Program-made: the position numbers and the translations under genes
From: Terrisporobacter petrolearius
GTDB lineage: Bacteria > Bacillota > Clostridia > Peptostreptococcales > Peptostreptococcaceae
Direction of reading: 5' to 3'
NCBI RefSeq assembly: GCF_020748185.1
Contig: NZ_JAHZMO010000036.1
Coordinates: forward strand, 1 to 33,738
DNA: 33,738 nt
Shown: positions 8,784-16,728 of the stretch, in pieces
Layout: each line of letters begins with the position of its first letter
Numbering within the stretch: position 1 is the stretch's first letter
The notes under the pieces: model-generated
Database searches by the model: none
Told to the model about the DNA's origin: nothing
Seen by the model: only the letters and a program-made list of their open reading frames with translations

Positions 8784-8928
8784 TACAGTTTCTCCTTTCT
8801 ACACCCCACGTCATTCAGTCTTAATGTATGAAATTTAAATGGCAAAATAAATGGAATTACCAGATCCTAAAACCTAGCAATTCCAATCATTCTACGTTTA
8901 TGTAAACATAGACAATTTATTAAAAATA

Positions 8929-10845
8929 TTATTTAAGTCCAAGTTTTTGTCTTTTACTTATTATATGATCTTCTATCGCCTTTGCAGCTTCAACTGGATC
9001 ATCTCCCAAAGCTACTTTACCACCTGTTAAGCCCTCAACATCTTGTGTAAGAAGTTTTACTAATTCAGGAGCACCAGTAACAAATGGAGTAGGAGATAAA
9101 TGTGTATAAGCTCCGTATGCTACTGCAAAAATACCATCTATAGTAGCCTTTTGTTCCATCCACTCTGGAGCTGTAACTGCTATAGGAAGGTCTGGAATAT
9201 CAAGATCAAGATGATCTGCTAAAGCAGTAACAAGCATTGATATTCTACCTGTATCAGTACAAGTACCAAAACTTAGTACAGGAGGTATTTTAAGCATATT
9301 ACATACTTCCTTCAAGCCTTCTCCTGCATATTTTTCTATAGCATCTAAGTTACATAATCCTGCTACTTCAAGACCATGGTTACCACAACCACCAGCTACT
9401 ACTAATATATCTCTTTTTATTAATTCTTTTGTTATATTAACTGTATTCCAGTCTTGAGGACCATTTCTAAGTGTAGAACAGTTTGCAAGTGCAACAATAC
9501 CTTTTATTTTACCTGACGTAATTACATCAACTAATGGATCAAGTGAATTGCCAAGAGCACCTAAAACAGCTTCTGTTGAAAATCCTGCTATAGCTTTTGT
9601 AACATGTTTAGGTACCATAGGTTCAATTTTTCCATGTCTTTTCTTAAAGTTATCTATTGCTATTTCAATTAAATTATTTGCTATTTCATTAGCTTGTTCT
9701 GGATAATATGGCATTTTATGTTCTGCACCTGGTACACCTATTATTGTACTTAGACTAACTAATGCTACTTGATATTTTTCAGCGTATTGATCTATAGCTG
9801 GTGGTGAACAGTTTTCTTCCATAGCAATTGCATCTACTGTACCAGTAGCAAGAAGTGGTTCTATAGTTAACCAGTTACCCATAAGACCAACAAATATATC
9901 GTCAACTTCGTATCTTTGTAATAATTCTTGTCCTGTTTCAATGGAACCAACTACTCTAATTCCTTTAGCTCCAGCAGCTATAGCTTCATCTTTATATTCG
10001 CCTTTTCTAAGTTTTTCTATAGTAAGGGCTCCTATCCAAGGTTGGTGTCCATTAAATACTATATTTACATAGTCAGGATCCATTATTCCTAAGTCAACGT
10101 CAACCTCATGAGGCATAGGTGTTCCAAATAATATATCTTGTACCATTTCAAGACCTATTAAAGCTGTATATATAGTAGATAAACCTAATCTAAGACCTTT
10201 TATGGCAAGTGATACATAATCTCCATCCACATTTGTTAAACAACTTGCAATTGAGTTTTGAACTTCATGGTCAACACCAGAAGGATAAATATGTAGATTT
10301 TCCCATACTGCTATTCTTTTCTTTGGAGCAAAGGCTTGTGTCATTATACTAGGTTCATCAGGTCCTGCTTTCATATCTTTATCAAGTAAATCAGCTAATT
10401 GAATAGCAAGTTGATTAATATCTTGATTAGTATCTATTCCTACTTTTTCACACATCCATTTCAATTTAGCTTCATCTTTTATTTTGAATGGGGATTTCCC
10501 TTCACCAGTGGCTCTAAGTGTTCTATATGCTTCATATGCGTGATGTGCATATGTAGCTGCACCCATTATATTTCTCATAAGGAAATTTCTCATAGCCATG
10601 GCATCTGGTCCGATACCGCAAACTCCTTTATCAGCTCCTATTTTTTCACTAATTTTACAAGGACCTTGTGTACATAACTGACAACTTAAACCTTGAAGAC
10701 AAGACTTACATCTTATTTTTTCTTGTGGTCCCCATCTTGAGAACACACTTGAAAGACCATCAGTTTGTATTCTCTTTAACATTTCCTCAACGGAGTCATG
10801 ATAACTTACACGACCTTCTAATTTTTCTCTAATTGTCTCGCTCAT
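8929..10845 (-). CDS. cooS: Anaerobic carbon monoxide dehydrogenase catalytic subunit, unusual C-cluster
   Basis: At 638 residues this is the normal length for CooS, which oxidises CO to CO2 on a Ni-Fe-S C-cluster with B and D Fe-S clusters. Cysteines 46, 49, 55, 58, 63 and 76 form the N-terminal D/B-cluster set (CKSCLQGLSCQLC, GPC, GVCG). C-cluster positions visible are H267, C346, C456, C487 and C529. The usual CCTG motif that supplies another C-cluster cysteine reads SIETG (301-305), so that ligand is absent. No cooC, cooF or acetyl-CoA synthase gene lies beside it. The ribosome site GGAAGGAG lies 13 bases upstream. Activity towards CO is therefore uncertain, while family membership is sure. 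Confidence 0.93.
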   Translation of the reverse strand: MSETIREKLEGRVSYHDSVEEMLKRIQTDGLSSVFSRWGPQEKIRCKSCLQGLSCQLCTQGPCKISEKIGADKGVCGIGPDAMAMRNFLMRNIMGAATYAHHAYEAYRTLRATGEGKSPFKIKDEAKLKWMCEKVGIDTNQDINQLAIQLADLLDKDMKAGPDEPSIMTQAFAPKKRIAVWENLHIYPSGVDHEVQNSIASCLTNVDGDYVSLAIKGLRLGLSTIYTALIGLEMVQDILFGTPMPHEVDVDLGIMDPDYVNIVFNGHQPWIGALTIEKLRKGEYKDEAIAAGAKGIRVVGSIETGQELLQRYEVDDIFVGLMGNWLTIEPLLATGTVDAIAMEENCSPPAIDQYAEKYQVALVSLSTIIGVPGAEHKMPYYPEQANEIANNLIEIAIDNFKKRHGKIEPMVPKHVTKAIAGFSTEAVLGALGNSLDPLVDVITSGKIKGIVALANCSTLRNGPQDWNTVNITKELIKRDILVVAGGCGNHGLEVAGLCNLDAIEKYAGEGLKEVCNMLKIPPVLSFGTCTDTGRISMLVTALADHLDLDIPDLPIAVTAPEWMEQKATIDGIFAVAYGAYTHLSPTPFVTGAPELVKLLTQDVEGLTGGKVALGDDPVEAAKAIEDHIISKRQKLGLK

Positions 10846-11001
10846 ATTTTTTATTAATCTCCTTCCTATATTTCATTATTATTTGATATCATTCAATATT
10901 ATTTGCATATTGCTTGACATTATTCTAATATTTCCATTTTGTTATAGTATAAAATTTTGTGATAAAACGGTGAAATAAACCTTTCAGTAGATTGTACAAA
11001 A

Positions 11002-11032
11002 AAGGGATGAACTCTATATGAGTTCATCCCTT
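11002..11032 (-). terminator. Terminator of the small acidic protein gene
   Basis: A 13-bp perfect stem (AAGGGATGAACTC) with a TATAT loop is followed on the minus strand by a T6 run. It lies 78 bases past the stop of the 65-residue gene and upstream of the cooS leader. Confidence 0.9.
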
Positions 11033-11109
11033 CATCCTGATCTACTTACATGTATGTAACTACTTTACATTATTATAAGCTCATCTACATTCTAATATAA
11101 ATTTATTTA

Positions 11110-11307
11110 TTATTCTAAATATTTATCAAATATTATTGTTGCCAGTTCTTCCTTTGTCAAAGTTTCAAGGCTTGGTATATCAGATAAGTCCATTTCCAAT
11201 AAAAATTCTCCACACTCTACTTCTAGATATGACCCACTATCATCTGATTTGATTTCCCATCCTTCTAAGTCTGCTACTATGTTGGCAATTCTTTCTTCTT
11301 TAGTCAT
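11110..11307 (-). CDS. Small acidic protein of unknown function
   Basis: A 65-residue protein (MTKEERIANIVADLEGWEIKS...) with an AGAGGTG ribosome site and its own terminator (11002-11032). It is very acidic, lacks a membrane segment and contains a short beta-like core (YLEVECGEFLLEMDL) followed by a helix. I do not recognise a family. Promoter-proximal context is its own, since the GntP gene upstream ends in a strong terminator. Confidence 0.7.
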   Translation of the reverse strand: MTKEERIANIVADLEGWEIKSDDSGSYLEVECGEFLLEMDLSDIPSLETLTKEELATIIFDKYLE

Positions 11308-11430
11308 TTTTACACCTCTTTATCTTAATGTATGTATACTTTAGTTTAATTTTTATTTTAAATTTTATCAATCAAGTTAGTAAATTTATATAAGATATGT
11401 GCCTTCAAAAATATATAAGATTTGAAGATA

Positions 11431-11466
11431 AAAAAACACATTGACTATTACATCAATGTGTTTTTT
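11431..11466 (-). terminator. Terminator of the dehydratase-permease operon
   Basis: AAAAAACACATTGA and its complement flank an 8-base loop, with a U6 run on either strand. It lies 62 bases past the GntP stop. Confidence 0.9.
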
Positions 11467-11527
11467 GCCTTCAATTGTAGATAGGATTCTCATAAATCCT
11501 ACTCATAAATATATTTACTATATATTT

Positions 11528-12814
11528 CTAAAAAGCTAATCCCATAATACCATATGCAATTGTTGATGCAAGGCACATTACTATACCTATAGTCGTTTCA
11601 TAAGGTATTAATTTTAATCTATCTTTCATTTCCATAGAAACGCATCCACCACTTACATGGAAGAAACTTCCATGAGGTAATCCGTCAAATAGTTGAGTTC
11701 CTGAATATACCATAGATGCACCTTGAACTGGTAATACACCATATTCTAATATTGCAGGACCAAATACAAGACCTCCAACTGATGCTCCTGCTGTTGCTGA
11801 AGCAGTTGCTGCCCCCATAGTTATACCTGCTATTGGTGCTAATAATACTCCTGGTAATCCTAATAAATCTACTCCCCCTATAATAACGTCTTTCAATCCA
11901 GAGTTAGATATAATACCAGCTATGGTACCTGTTCCAATAAGTAACAATACAACTCCGCTCATTCTACCAAGTCCACTTATTGCAAAGTTATTTAACTCTT
12001 TAGCTTTACCCATACATATAGTTCCTACTATACCACCTACAGGAAGAGCTATTAGTGGATCAACTGCTATACCAACTGTCGGTCTTAATAGCAATAATCC
12101 TATAGAAACTACTGGACCTATAATAGCTCCAAATAAAGTTATATCTTCTTTCTCAGATTCTATCGCTATTTCACTTGATAAACTATCTCCAGATACATCT
12201 AATGACACTTTATCTCCTTTATTTTTTAGCTTACTAGATATTAAACATGTAACGATTAAACAACAGAATGCTGGAATTATTCCCGCAGTCATTAGTGTAG
12301 TTAACTCAACGCCAAATGCTTCTGCAGCTGCTATAGTATTTGGATTAGGAGATGTCATATTACCTGCTTTAACTCCCCCAATCATAGCAAATAATATTCC
12401 CATCTTACTAAATCCTGCTTTTTTTCCTATTGCTATAGCTATTGGTGCAACTGTAATTATAGATACATCACCAAAAACTCCAACTGTAGTAAGGACATAT
12501 GTAGAAAGTGTCAGTGCTACTAATGACTTTTTCTCACCTAATTTTCCAACTATAAACTCTGCTATTTTATTAGCTGCACCTGATTCCATTAATGCACCTG
12601 CTAATACTCCGGCTGTAACTATTCTGATAATGGCAGATGACATTCCAGTCACTCCAGTTATCATTATTTCTACCGTACCAGTTAAACCGGCATCCCCAAC
12701 AATACCACCAATAACTGCCCCTATAATCATACCGTATGTTGGTGGTACCTTTTTAATAATTAAAAATATAGCTATTACAAGAGCTAAAATTGCACCAAAT
12801 GATGAAACTTGCAT
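11528..12814 (-). CDS. GntP-family sugar-acid permease
   Basis: A 428-residue, highly hydrophobic protein with about a dozen membrane segments. It carries the GntP/gluconate:H+ symporter style sequence VKAGNMTSPNPNTIAAAEAFGV and the C-terminal ATASATAGASVGG stretch. It lies 23 bases behind the dehydratase gene with GGGAGG before its ATG, so the two form one transcript. Known family members take up gluconate and other aldonates. The linked dehydratase and keto-deoxy acid aldolase make a sugar acid the likely substrate, but which one cannot be read from sequence. Confidence 0.88.
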   Translation of the reverse strand: MQVSSFGAILALVIAIFLIIKKVPPTYGMIIGAVIGGIVGDAGLTGTVEIMITGVTGMSSAIIRIVTAGVLAGALMESGAANKIAEFIVGKLGEKKSLVALTLSTYVLTTVGVFGDVSIITVAPIAIAIGKKAGFSKMGILFAMIGGVKAGNMTSPNPNTIAAAEAFGVELTTLMTAGIIPAFCCLIVTCLISSKLKNKGDKVSLDVSGDSLSSEIAIESEKEDITLFGAIIGPVVSIGLLLLRPTVGIAVDPLIALPVGGIVGTICMGKAKELNNFAISGLGRMSGVVLLLIGTGTIAGIISNSGLKDVIIGGVDLLGLPGVLLAPIAGITMGAATASATAGASVGGLVFGPAILEYGVLPVQGASMVYSGTQLFDGLPHGSFFHVSGGCVSMEMKDRLKLIPYETTIGIVMCLASTIAYGIMGLAF

Positions 12815-12837
12815 ACGTAAACCTCCCGATTAATTTT

Positions 12838-14568
12838 TTATTCTATATATGCCCCACGCATACCTGATGTTGCTCTATCAGTATAACGCTTGAAAATACC
12901 AAATCTATCACTAGTGTCCATTTTACTCCAGTTTTTCTTTCTTTCCTCTAAAACTTTCTCTACTTCTTCTTGGCCGCACTCTATTCCATTAATCCCAATT
13001 ATATTTACTTTTCTATTTATAACATCTAATTCAATTAAATCTCCATTTTCAACTAAACCTATTGGTCCACCTGTTGCTGCTTCTGGCGAAACATGTCCAA
13101 CACAAGGACCTTTTGTAGCTCCTGAGAATCTACCATCAGTTATTAATACAGTTGAAGATTTTAATCTATCATCATTCATTATTGCTTCTGTTGTCATAAA
13201 CATCTCTGGCATACCAGAACCTCTTGGACCTTCATAACGTATTATTAACACGCTTCCTGGCTCAATTGTCTTATCTACCACAGCTTGATTACATGCTTCT
13301 TCTGAATCAAATACAACAGCAGGTCCTATATGATGAAGCATATCCTCTGCTACTGCAGAATATTTAATTACAGCACCTTCTGGAGCTATATTACCTTTTA
13401 ATACTGCAACTGATCCGTAAGATTTAGCATCTTCTAAAGGATGAATAACATCTTCTCTTTTTAATCCATAATTAGATAAATATCCAATAATTCTATCAAA
13501 ATATCCACTTTCATTAAGTTCTTCTAGATTTTCTCCTAAGGTTTTCCCTGTAGCTGTCATAACGTCTAAATCTAAGTAGTCTCTTAATACCCACTGAACC
13601 ATTGGTATACCACCTGCAAACCATAGTGTTTCTGTTGGATATTTTCCACTTGGTGCTACATTACAAAGGTGAGGTATTATTTTATTCATTTCATCAAATA
13701 AATTCAAATCTAATTCATATCCCATTTCTTGAGCTATTGCAGGGAAATGAATTAATGCATTTGTTGATCCACCTATAGCTGCATGTACTATTATTGCATT
13801 TTTAAATGCAGCTGGAGTTAATATTTGGCGAGCAGTTATTTTTTTATGTACTAAATTCATTACTGCCTTACCTGCTTCTCTTGAACTTGCAAGTATATCT
13901 CTCATAGTTGATGGACTTAAAGCAGTTCCTGGTAATGTTAGTCCAAGAGCTTCAGCCATACATTGCATAGTTCCTGCAGTTCCTAAAAACTGACAAGCAC
14001 CACATGAAGGGCATCCTGTTAATTTATAATTCATTATCTCTCTTTGAGAAATATCTCCTCTTTTTTCTCTTAAGGAAACTTCTCCACCTTTACCTGATGT
14101 ACCTAATTCTGGAGCTGGTCTCATAACACCACCTGGAATAAATACTGTTGGTAAATCAAGTCTTGCTGCTACTCTCAAGTGTGCAGGTATTGCTTTATCG
14201 CAAGATGATACAAGTACTAAGCCATCCCATTGAGATGCAGATGCATGAATTTCTACCATATCTGCTATTATCTCTCTAGATGCTAATATATAGTTCATTC
14301 CACTATGTCCTTGTGCCCATCCATCACAAACATCTGTTACATGAAAGTTAGCTGGTTGTCCACCCTTTTCATATATTCCTATATTAGCTTGTTGAGAAAG
14401 TGTGTTTAAATGAGTACTTCCTGGATGACTTTCTCCAAAAACATCATCTACTAAAATTAATGGTTTTTCTATAGAATGTTCATCCCATCCCATACCACAA
14501 CGTAAGGCATCACTTTGTGCCCATATTTTTCTTGCTTCACTACAATTTTGTACAAACTTTTCACTCAT
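12838..14568 (-). CDS. IlvD/Edd-family sugar-acid dehydratase
   Basis: A 576-residue Fe-S dehydratase. Visible motifs are CDK (C123-K125), GCPSCGAC (C186, C189, C192), the GGSTNALIHFPAIA core and GPRGSGMPEM near the C-terminus. At the position where [2Fe-2S] members have Cys in PCNxH it reads HPGSTHL, as in E. coli IlvD, suggesting an oxygen-labile [4Fe-4S] enzyme. It shares a transcript with a GntP permease and a regulon with a 2-keto-3-deoxy acid aldolase and an alcohol dehydrogenase. Aldonate dehydration (for example xylonate, arabonate or galactonate) is therefore more likely than branched-chain amino acid synthesis. GGAGG lies 7 bases before the ATG. Confidence 0.85.
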   Translation of the reverse strand: MSEKFVQNCSEARKIWAQSDALRCGMGWDEHSIEKPLILVDDVFGESHPGSTHLNTLSQQANIGIYEKGGQPANFHVTDVCDGWAQGHSGMNYILASREIIADMVEIHASASQWDGLVLVSSCDKAIPAHLRVAARLDLPTVFIPGGVMRPAPELGTSGKGGEVSLREKRGDISQREIMNYKLTGCPSCGACQFLGTAGTMQCMAEALGLTLPGTALSPSTMRDILASSREAGKAVMNLVHKKITARQILTPAAFKNAIIVHAAIGGSTNALIHFPAIAQEMGYELDLNLFDEMNKIIPHLCNVAPSGKYPTETLWFAGGIPMVQWVLRDYLDLDVMTATGKTLGENLEELNESGYFDRIIGYLSNYGLKREDVIHPLEDAKSYGSVAVLKGNIAPEGAVIKYSAVAEDMLHHIGPAVVFDSEEACNQAVVDKTIEPGSVLIIRYEGPRGSGMPEMFMTTEAIMNDDRLKSSTVLITDGRFSGATKGPCVGHVSPEAATGGPIGLVENGDLIELDVINRKVNIIGINGIECGQEEVEKVLEERKKNWSKMDTSDRFGIFKRYTDRATSGMRGAYIE

Positions 14569-14593
14569 AAATATTCCTCCTTATTTTGCATGG

Positions 14594-14607
14594 TTCGCAT
14601 TTCCGAA
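14594..14607. promoter_or_regulatory. Candidate IclR operator in the dehydratase leader
   Basis: TTCGCATTTCCGAA is a TTCG-N6-CGAA palindrome about 21-34 bases downstream of the predicted start of transcription. The same palindrome stands at the same distance from the predicted start of the aldolase transcript (15724-15737). The protein that binds it is inferred from the IclR gene between the two promoters. Confidence 0.6.
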
Positions 14608-14634
14608 TTTAATACCTATTTCCAAACTAACATC

Positions 14635-14663
14635 ATGTTATCACTTTGAAAAAAATTTGTCAA
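14635..14663 (-). promoter_or_regulatory. Sigma-A promoter of the dehydratase-permease operon
   Basis: On the minus strand TTGACA (14658-14663), a 17-base spacer and TAACAT (14635-14640). It is the only near-consensus pair in the intergenic stretch and lies 67 bases from the start codon. Confidence 0.75.
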
Positions 14664-14679
14664 TGTTTATATTTACATT

Positions 14680-14694
14680 TTGTAAACATTTTCA
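14680..14694. promoter_or_regulatory. Possible CcpA cre site
   Basis: TTGTAAACATTTTCA differs at one central position from the classical WTGNAANCGNWWNCA cre pattern. It lies just upstream of the -35 box of the dehydratase promoter, a sensible place for carbon catabolite control. A second inverted repeat, TTTACATTTTGTAAA (14673-14687), overlaps it and could be the real site instead. Confidence 0.35.
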
Positions 14695-14738
14695 AAGTTT
14701 TATTTTTTATAAATATTATAGGCAAATTATAGGCAAAA

Positions 14739-14785
14739 AAAAATTCTAATTTCAATGATACAAAATCATTGAAATTAGAATTTTT
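14739..14785 (-). terminator. Terminator of the IclR gene
   Basis: A 21-bp perfect stem with an ACAAA loop, followed on the minus strand by a long T-run. It lies 10 bases past the regulator stop and insulates the dehydratase promoter. Confidence 0.95.
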
Positions 14786-14795
14786 TTATTATCAT

Positions 14796-15578
14796 CTAAT
14801 ATAGAAAACTTTCCTCATCTAGTCCTACAGTTTGTAAATATTTTTCTATTTTTCCTTTAGCATTTATCAATACTTCTGAAGTGACTGATAGTTTTTCTTG
14901 AGTAGCTCTAAATGCTGGTATACTTACACTTATAGCCGCTATAATTTTATTGTTATATTTTATTGGTGTTGCACAACATATTAGATGTTCTGAAATTTCT
15001 TCAAACTCCATGGAAATATTACTTTTTCTTATTTCTAGTAATTGCTCAAATAATATATTAAAATCCGTTATTGTGCTTTTTGTATAAGACTTTAAACCTG
15101 TGGGATATAATTTTTTAATTTCATCTAATTCCATTTCACAAATTAATGCTTTGCCAAGACTTGTACAATAAGTTGGTAACATTTTCCCAATATGAGACAC
15201 CAATCTTATGGCTTCTTCAGAGTCCACTTTGTCAATATACAATACATTATTACCTTTAAGTATTCCTAACTGGCAGATCTCTTTAGTTACTTCTACAATA
15301 TGCTTCATTTCACTATTTATATACTGTAATATATTTTTATTGCTAGAAAAGGCCGCTCCAACAGAAAATGTGCTTATTCCTATAGTATATTTACCAGAAT
15401 CTCTATCAATATTTATAAATTTTCGCTCTGCCATAGTATGAACAATTGGCAAAATAGTACTTTTAGGTGCATTAATTTTTTCAGCAATCTCTGTTAGTGT
15501 AAATCCATCAGAATTTGTAGCCAGGATTTCCAAAATATTTAGCACTCTTGATGTTGGTCTATGTTCAGTTTTATTCAT
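14796..15578 (-). CDS. IclR-family transcriptional regulator
   Basis: At 260 residues this is normal for IclR proteins. Residues 8-70 are the winged helix-turn-helix (SRVLNILEILATNSDGFTLTEIAEKINAPKSTI). The rest is the effector-binding domain with YCTSLGKALI and the signature AISVSIPAF. The gene sits between the dehydratase-permease operon and the divergent aldolase-dehydrogenase operon, the usual place for a pathway regulator that senses a pathway intermediate. GGAGAAGATTT precedes the ATG. A TTCG-N6-CGAA palindrome occurs in both flanking leaders but not near its own promoter. Confidence 0.9.
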   Translation of the reverse strand: MNKTEHRPTSRVLNILEILATNSDGFTLTEIAEKINAPKSTILPIVHTMAERKFINIDRDSGKYTIGISTFSVGAAFSSNKNILQYINSEMKHIVEVTKEICQLGILKGNNVLYIDKVDSEEAIRLVSHIGKMLPTYCTSLGKALICEMELDEIKKLYPTGLKSYTKSTITDFNILFEQLLEIRKSNISMEFEEISEHLICCATPIKYNNKIIAAISVSIPAFRATQEKLSVTSEVLINAKGKIEKYLQTVGLDEESFLY

Positions 15579-15609
15579 AAATCTTCTCCTATTCTATGAT
15601 TCTAGCACA

Positions 15610-15638
15610 ATTATATCAGATATTATTATTTTTGTAAG
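15610..15638 (-). promoter_or_regulatory. Promoter of the IclR gene
   Basis: On the minus strand CTTACA (15633-15638), 17 bases and a perfect TATAAT (15610-15615), giving a leader of about 25 bases with GGAGA before the ATG. Confidence 0.6.
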
Positions 15639-15665
15639 CAAGGAATAAAAACACTTAATATTTTC

Positions 15666-15694
15666 TTGACTATAAATTATTTGTGTGTTACATT
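15666..15694 (+). promoter_or_regulatory. Promoter of the aldolase-dehydrogenase operon
   Basis: TTGACT (15666-15671), a 17-base spacer and TACATT (15689-15694). A further inverted repeat, TACGTTAATACGTA, spans the start region at 15705-15718, ahead of the shared palindrome. Confidence 0.6.
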
Positions 15695-15723
15695 AATGTA
15701 TAAATACGTTAATACGTAAGTAG

Positions 15724-15737
15724 TTCGCAATAACGAA
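15724..15737. promoter_or_regulatory. Candidate IclR operator in the aldolase leader
   Basis: TTCGCAATAACGAA repeats the TTCGCA and CGAA halves of the palindrome at 14594-14607 and lies about 23 bases after the predicted start of transcription, as there. Position suggests block of elongation or initiation by a bound repressor. Confidence 0.6.
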
Positions 15738-15795
15738 TATTCTTTTTCAAACATAAAATTTACATTTATTAAACAACTTAATAACGGAGGATGAT

Positions 15796-16707
15796 ATGAT
15801 AAAAAAAACAAATTTTTTAACACCTGTGATAACTGCATTTGCTGAAAATGGTGAATTAGATATAGATGCAAATAAAAGAATCTACGACCATTTAATTGAT
15901 GGTGGTGTAGATGGATTAGTTATTATGGGGAGCACTGGTGAATTTTTCACTATGACAACTGAGCAAAAAAAACAACTTATCGATTTAGTTGTTAATCATG
16001 TAAATCATAGGACTAAGGTTTATATAGGAACTAGTTGTATGTCTGCTGAAGACACTATAGAACTTTCAAATTATGCAATTAATGCTGGTGCTGATGCTGT
16101 AATGATAATTGGACCATATTATTTTAGCTTATCTGACGAAAGTATTGAATTCTACTTTGACTCTGTTTGCAAAAATATTAATGGTAACGTATTCTTATAT
16201 AATTTCCCTGCAAGAACTGGATATGATTTATCACCAGCAGTGACACTTAATCTATTAAGAAAAAATAAGAATATAATTGGATTTAAAGATACAGTAACAG
16301 AAATGGGCCATACAAGAAAATTAATTCAAGAAATATATAAAGAATTCCCTAATTTTATTGTATATTCAGGATTTGATGATAACTTTGCACATAATGTTCT
16401 TAGTGGTGGAAATGGATGTATAGGTGGATTATCTAACCTGTATCCAGAAATATTCAGCGCTTGGGTGAAAGCTTGTGATAAGGGAGATTTAGAAAAAATA
16501 TCTTACATACAACAAATAGTTGACGCTATGGCAAAATTATACGATATTGGTGTTCCATTTATTCCAATAATTAAAAAAGCAATGGTTTTAAAGGGAATTG
16601 ATATGAATGATTATTGTACAAAACCATTCCTACAAGCTACAGCACAGCAAGAAGAAGAAATAGTTCAAGTATTAAAAGAAGTAGATGATTTAAAAAAATT
16701 TATATAA
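15796..16707 (+). CDS. DapA/N-acetylneuraminate lyase-family aldolase
   Basis: A 303-residue TIM-barrel class I aldolase. It shows GSTGEF (45-50), Y135 in YNFPARTG and the Schiff-base lysine K164 in GFKDT, with GGNGCIGGLSN further on. A true dihydrodipicolinate synthase is less likely: the gene is divergent from an IclR regulator and cotranscribed with an alcohol dehydrogenase, opposite an aldonate dehydratase and permease. That makes cleavage of a 2-keto-3-deoxy sugar acid to pyruvate and an aldehyde the likely reaction. GGAGG lies 5 bases before the chosen ATG. An ATG at 15791 directly abuts the ribosome site and is unlikely to be used. Confidence 0.85.
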   Translation: MIKKTNFLTPVITAFAENGELDIDANKRIYDHLIDGGVDGLVIMGSTGEFFTMTTEQKKQLIDLVVNHVNHRTKVYIGTSCMSAEDTIELSNYAINAGADAVMIIGPYYFSLSDESIEFYFDSVCKNINGNVFLYNFPARTGYDLSPAVTLNLLRKNKNIIGFKDTVTEMGHTRKLIQEIYKEFPNFIVYSGFDDNFAHNVLSGGNGCIGGLSNLYPEIFSAWVKACDKGDLEKISYIQQIVDAMAKLYDIGVPFIPIIKKAMVLKGIDMNDYCTKPFLQATAQQEEEIVQVLKEVDDLKKFI

Positions 16708-16728
16708 TGAAAAAAGGGGATTTTAATT

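Noticed and set aside
8784..8928. Terminator between cooS and the hydrolase gene
   Set aside because: The GGAATT...AATTCC repeat found there is short, wide-looped and without a U-run.
11922..12833. A 303-codon open frame on the plus strand opposite the permease gene
   Set aside because: It mirrors the codon pattern of the permease on the other strand, has no ribosome site and its protein is low-complexity Ile/Pro/Ala; it is an antisense shadow.
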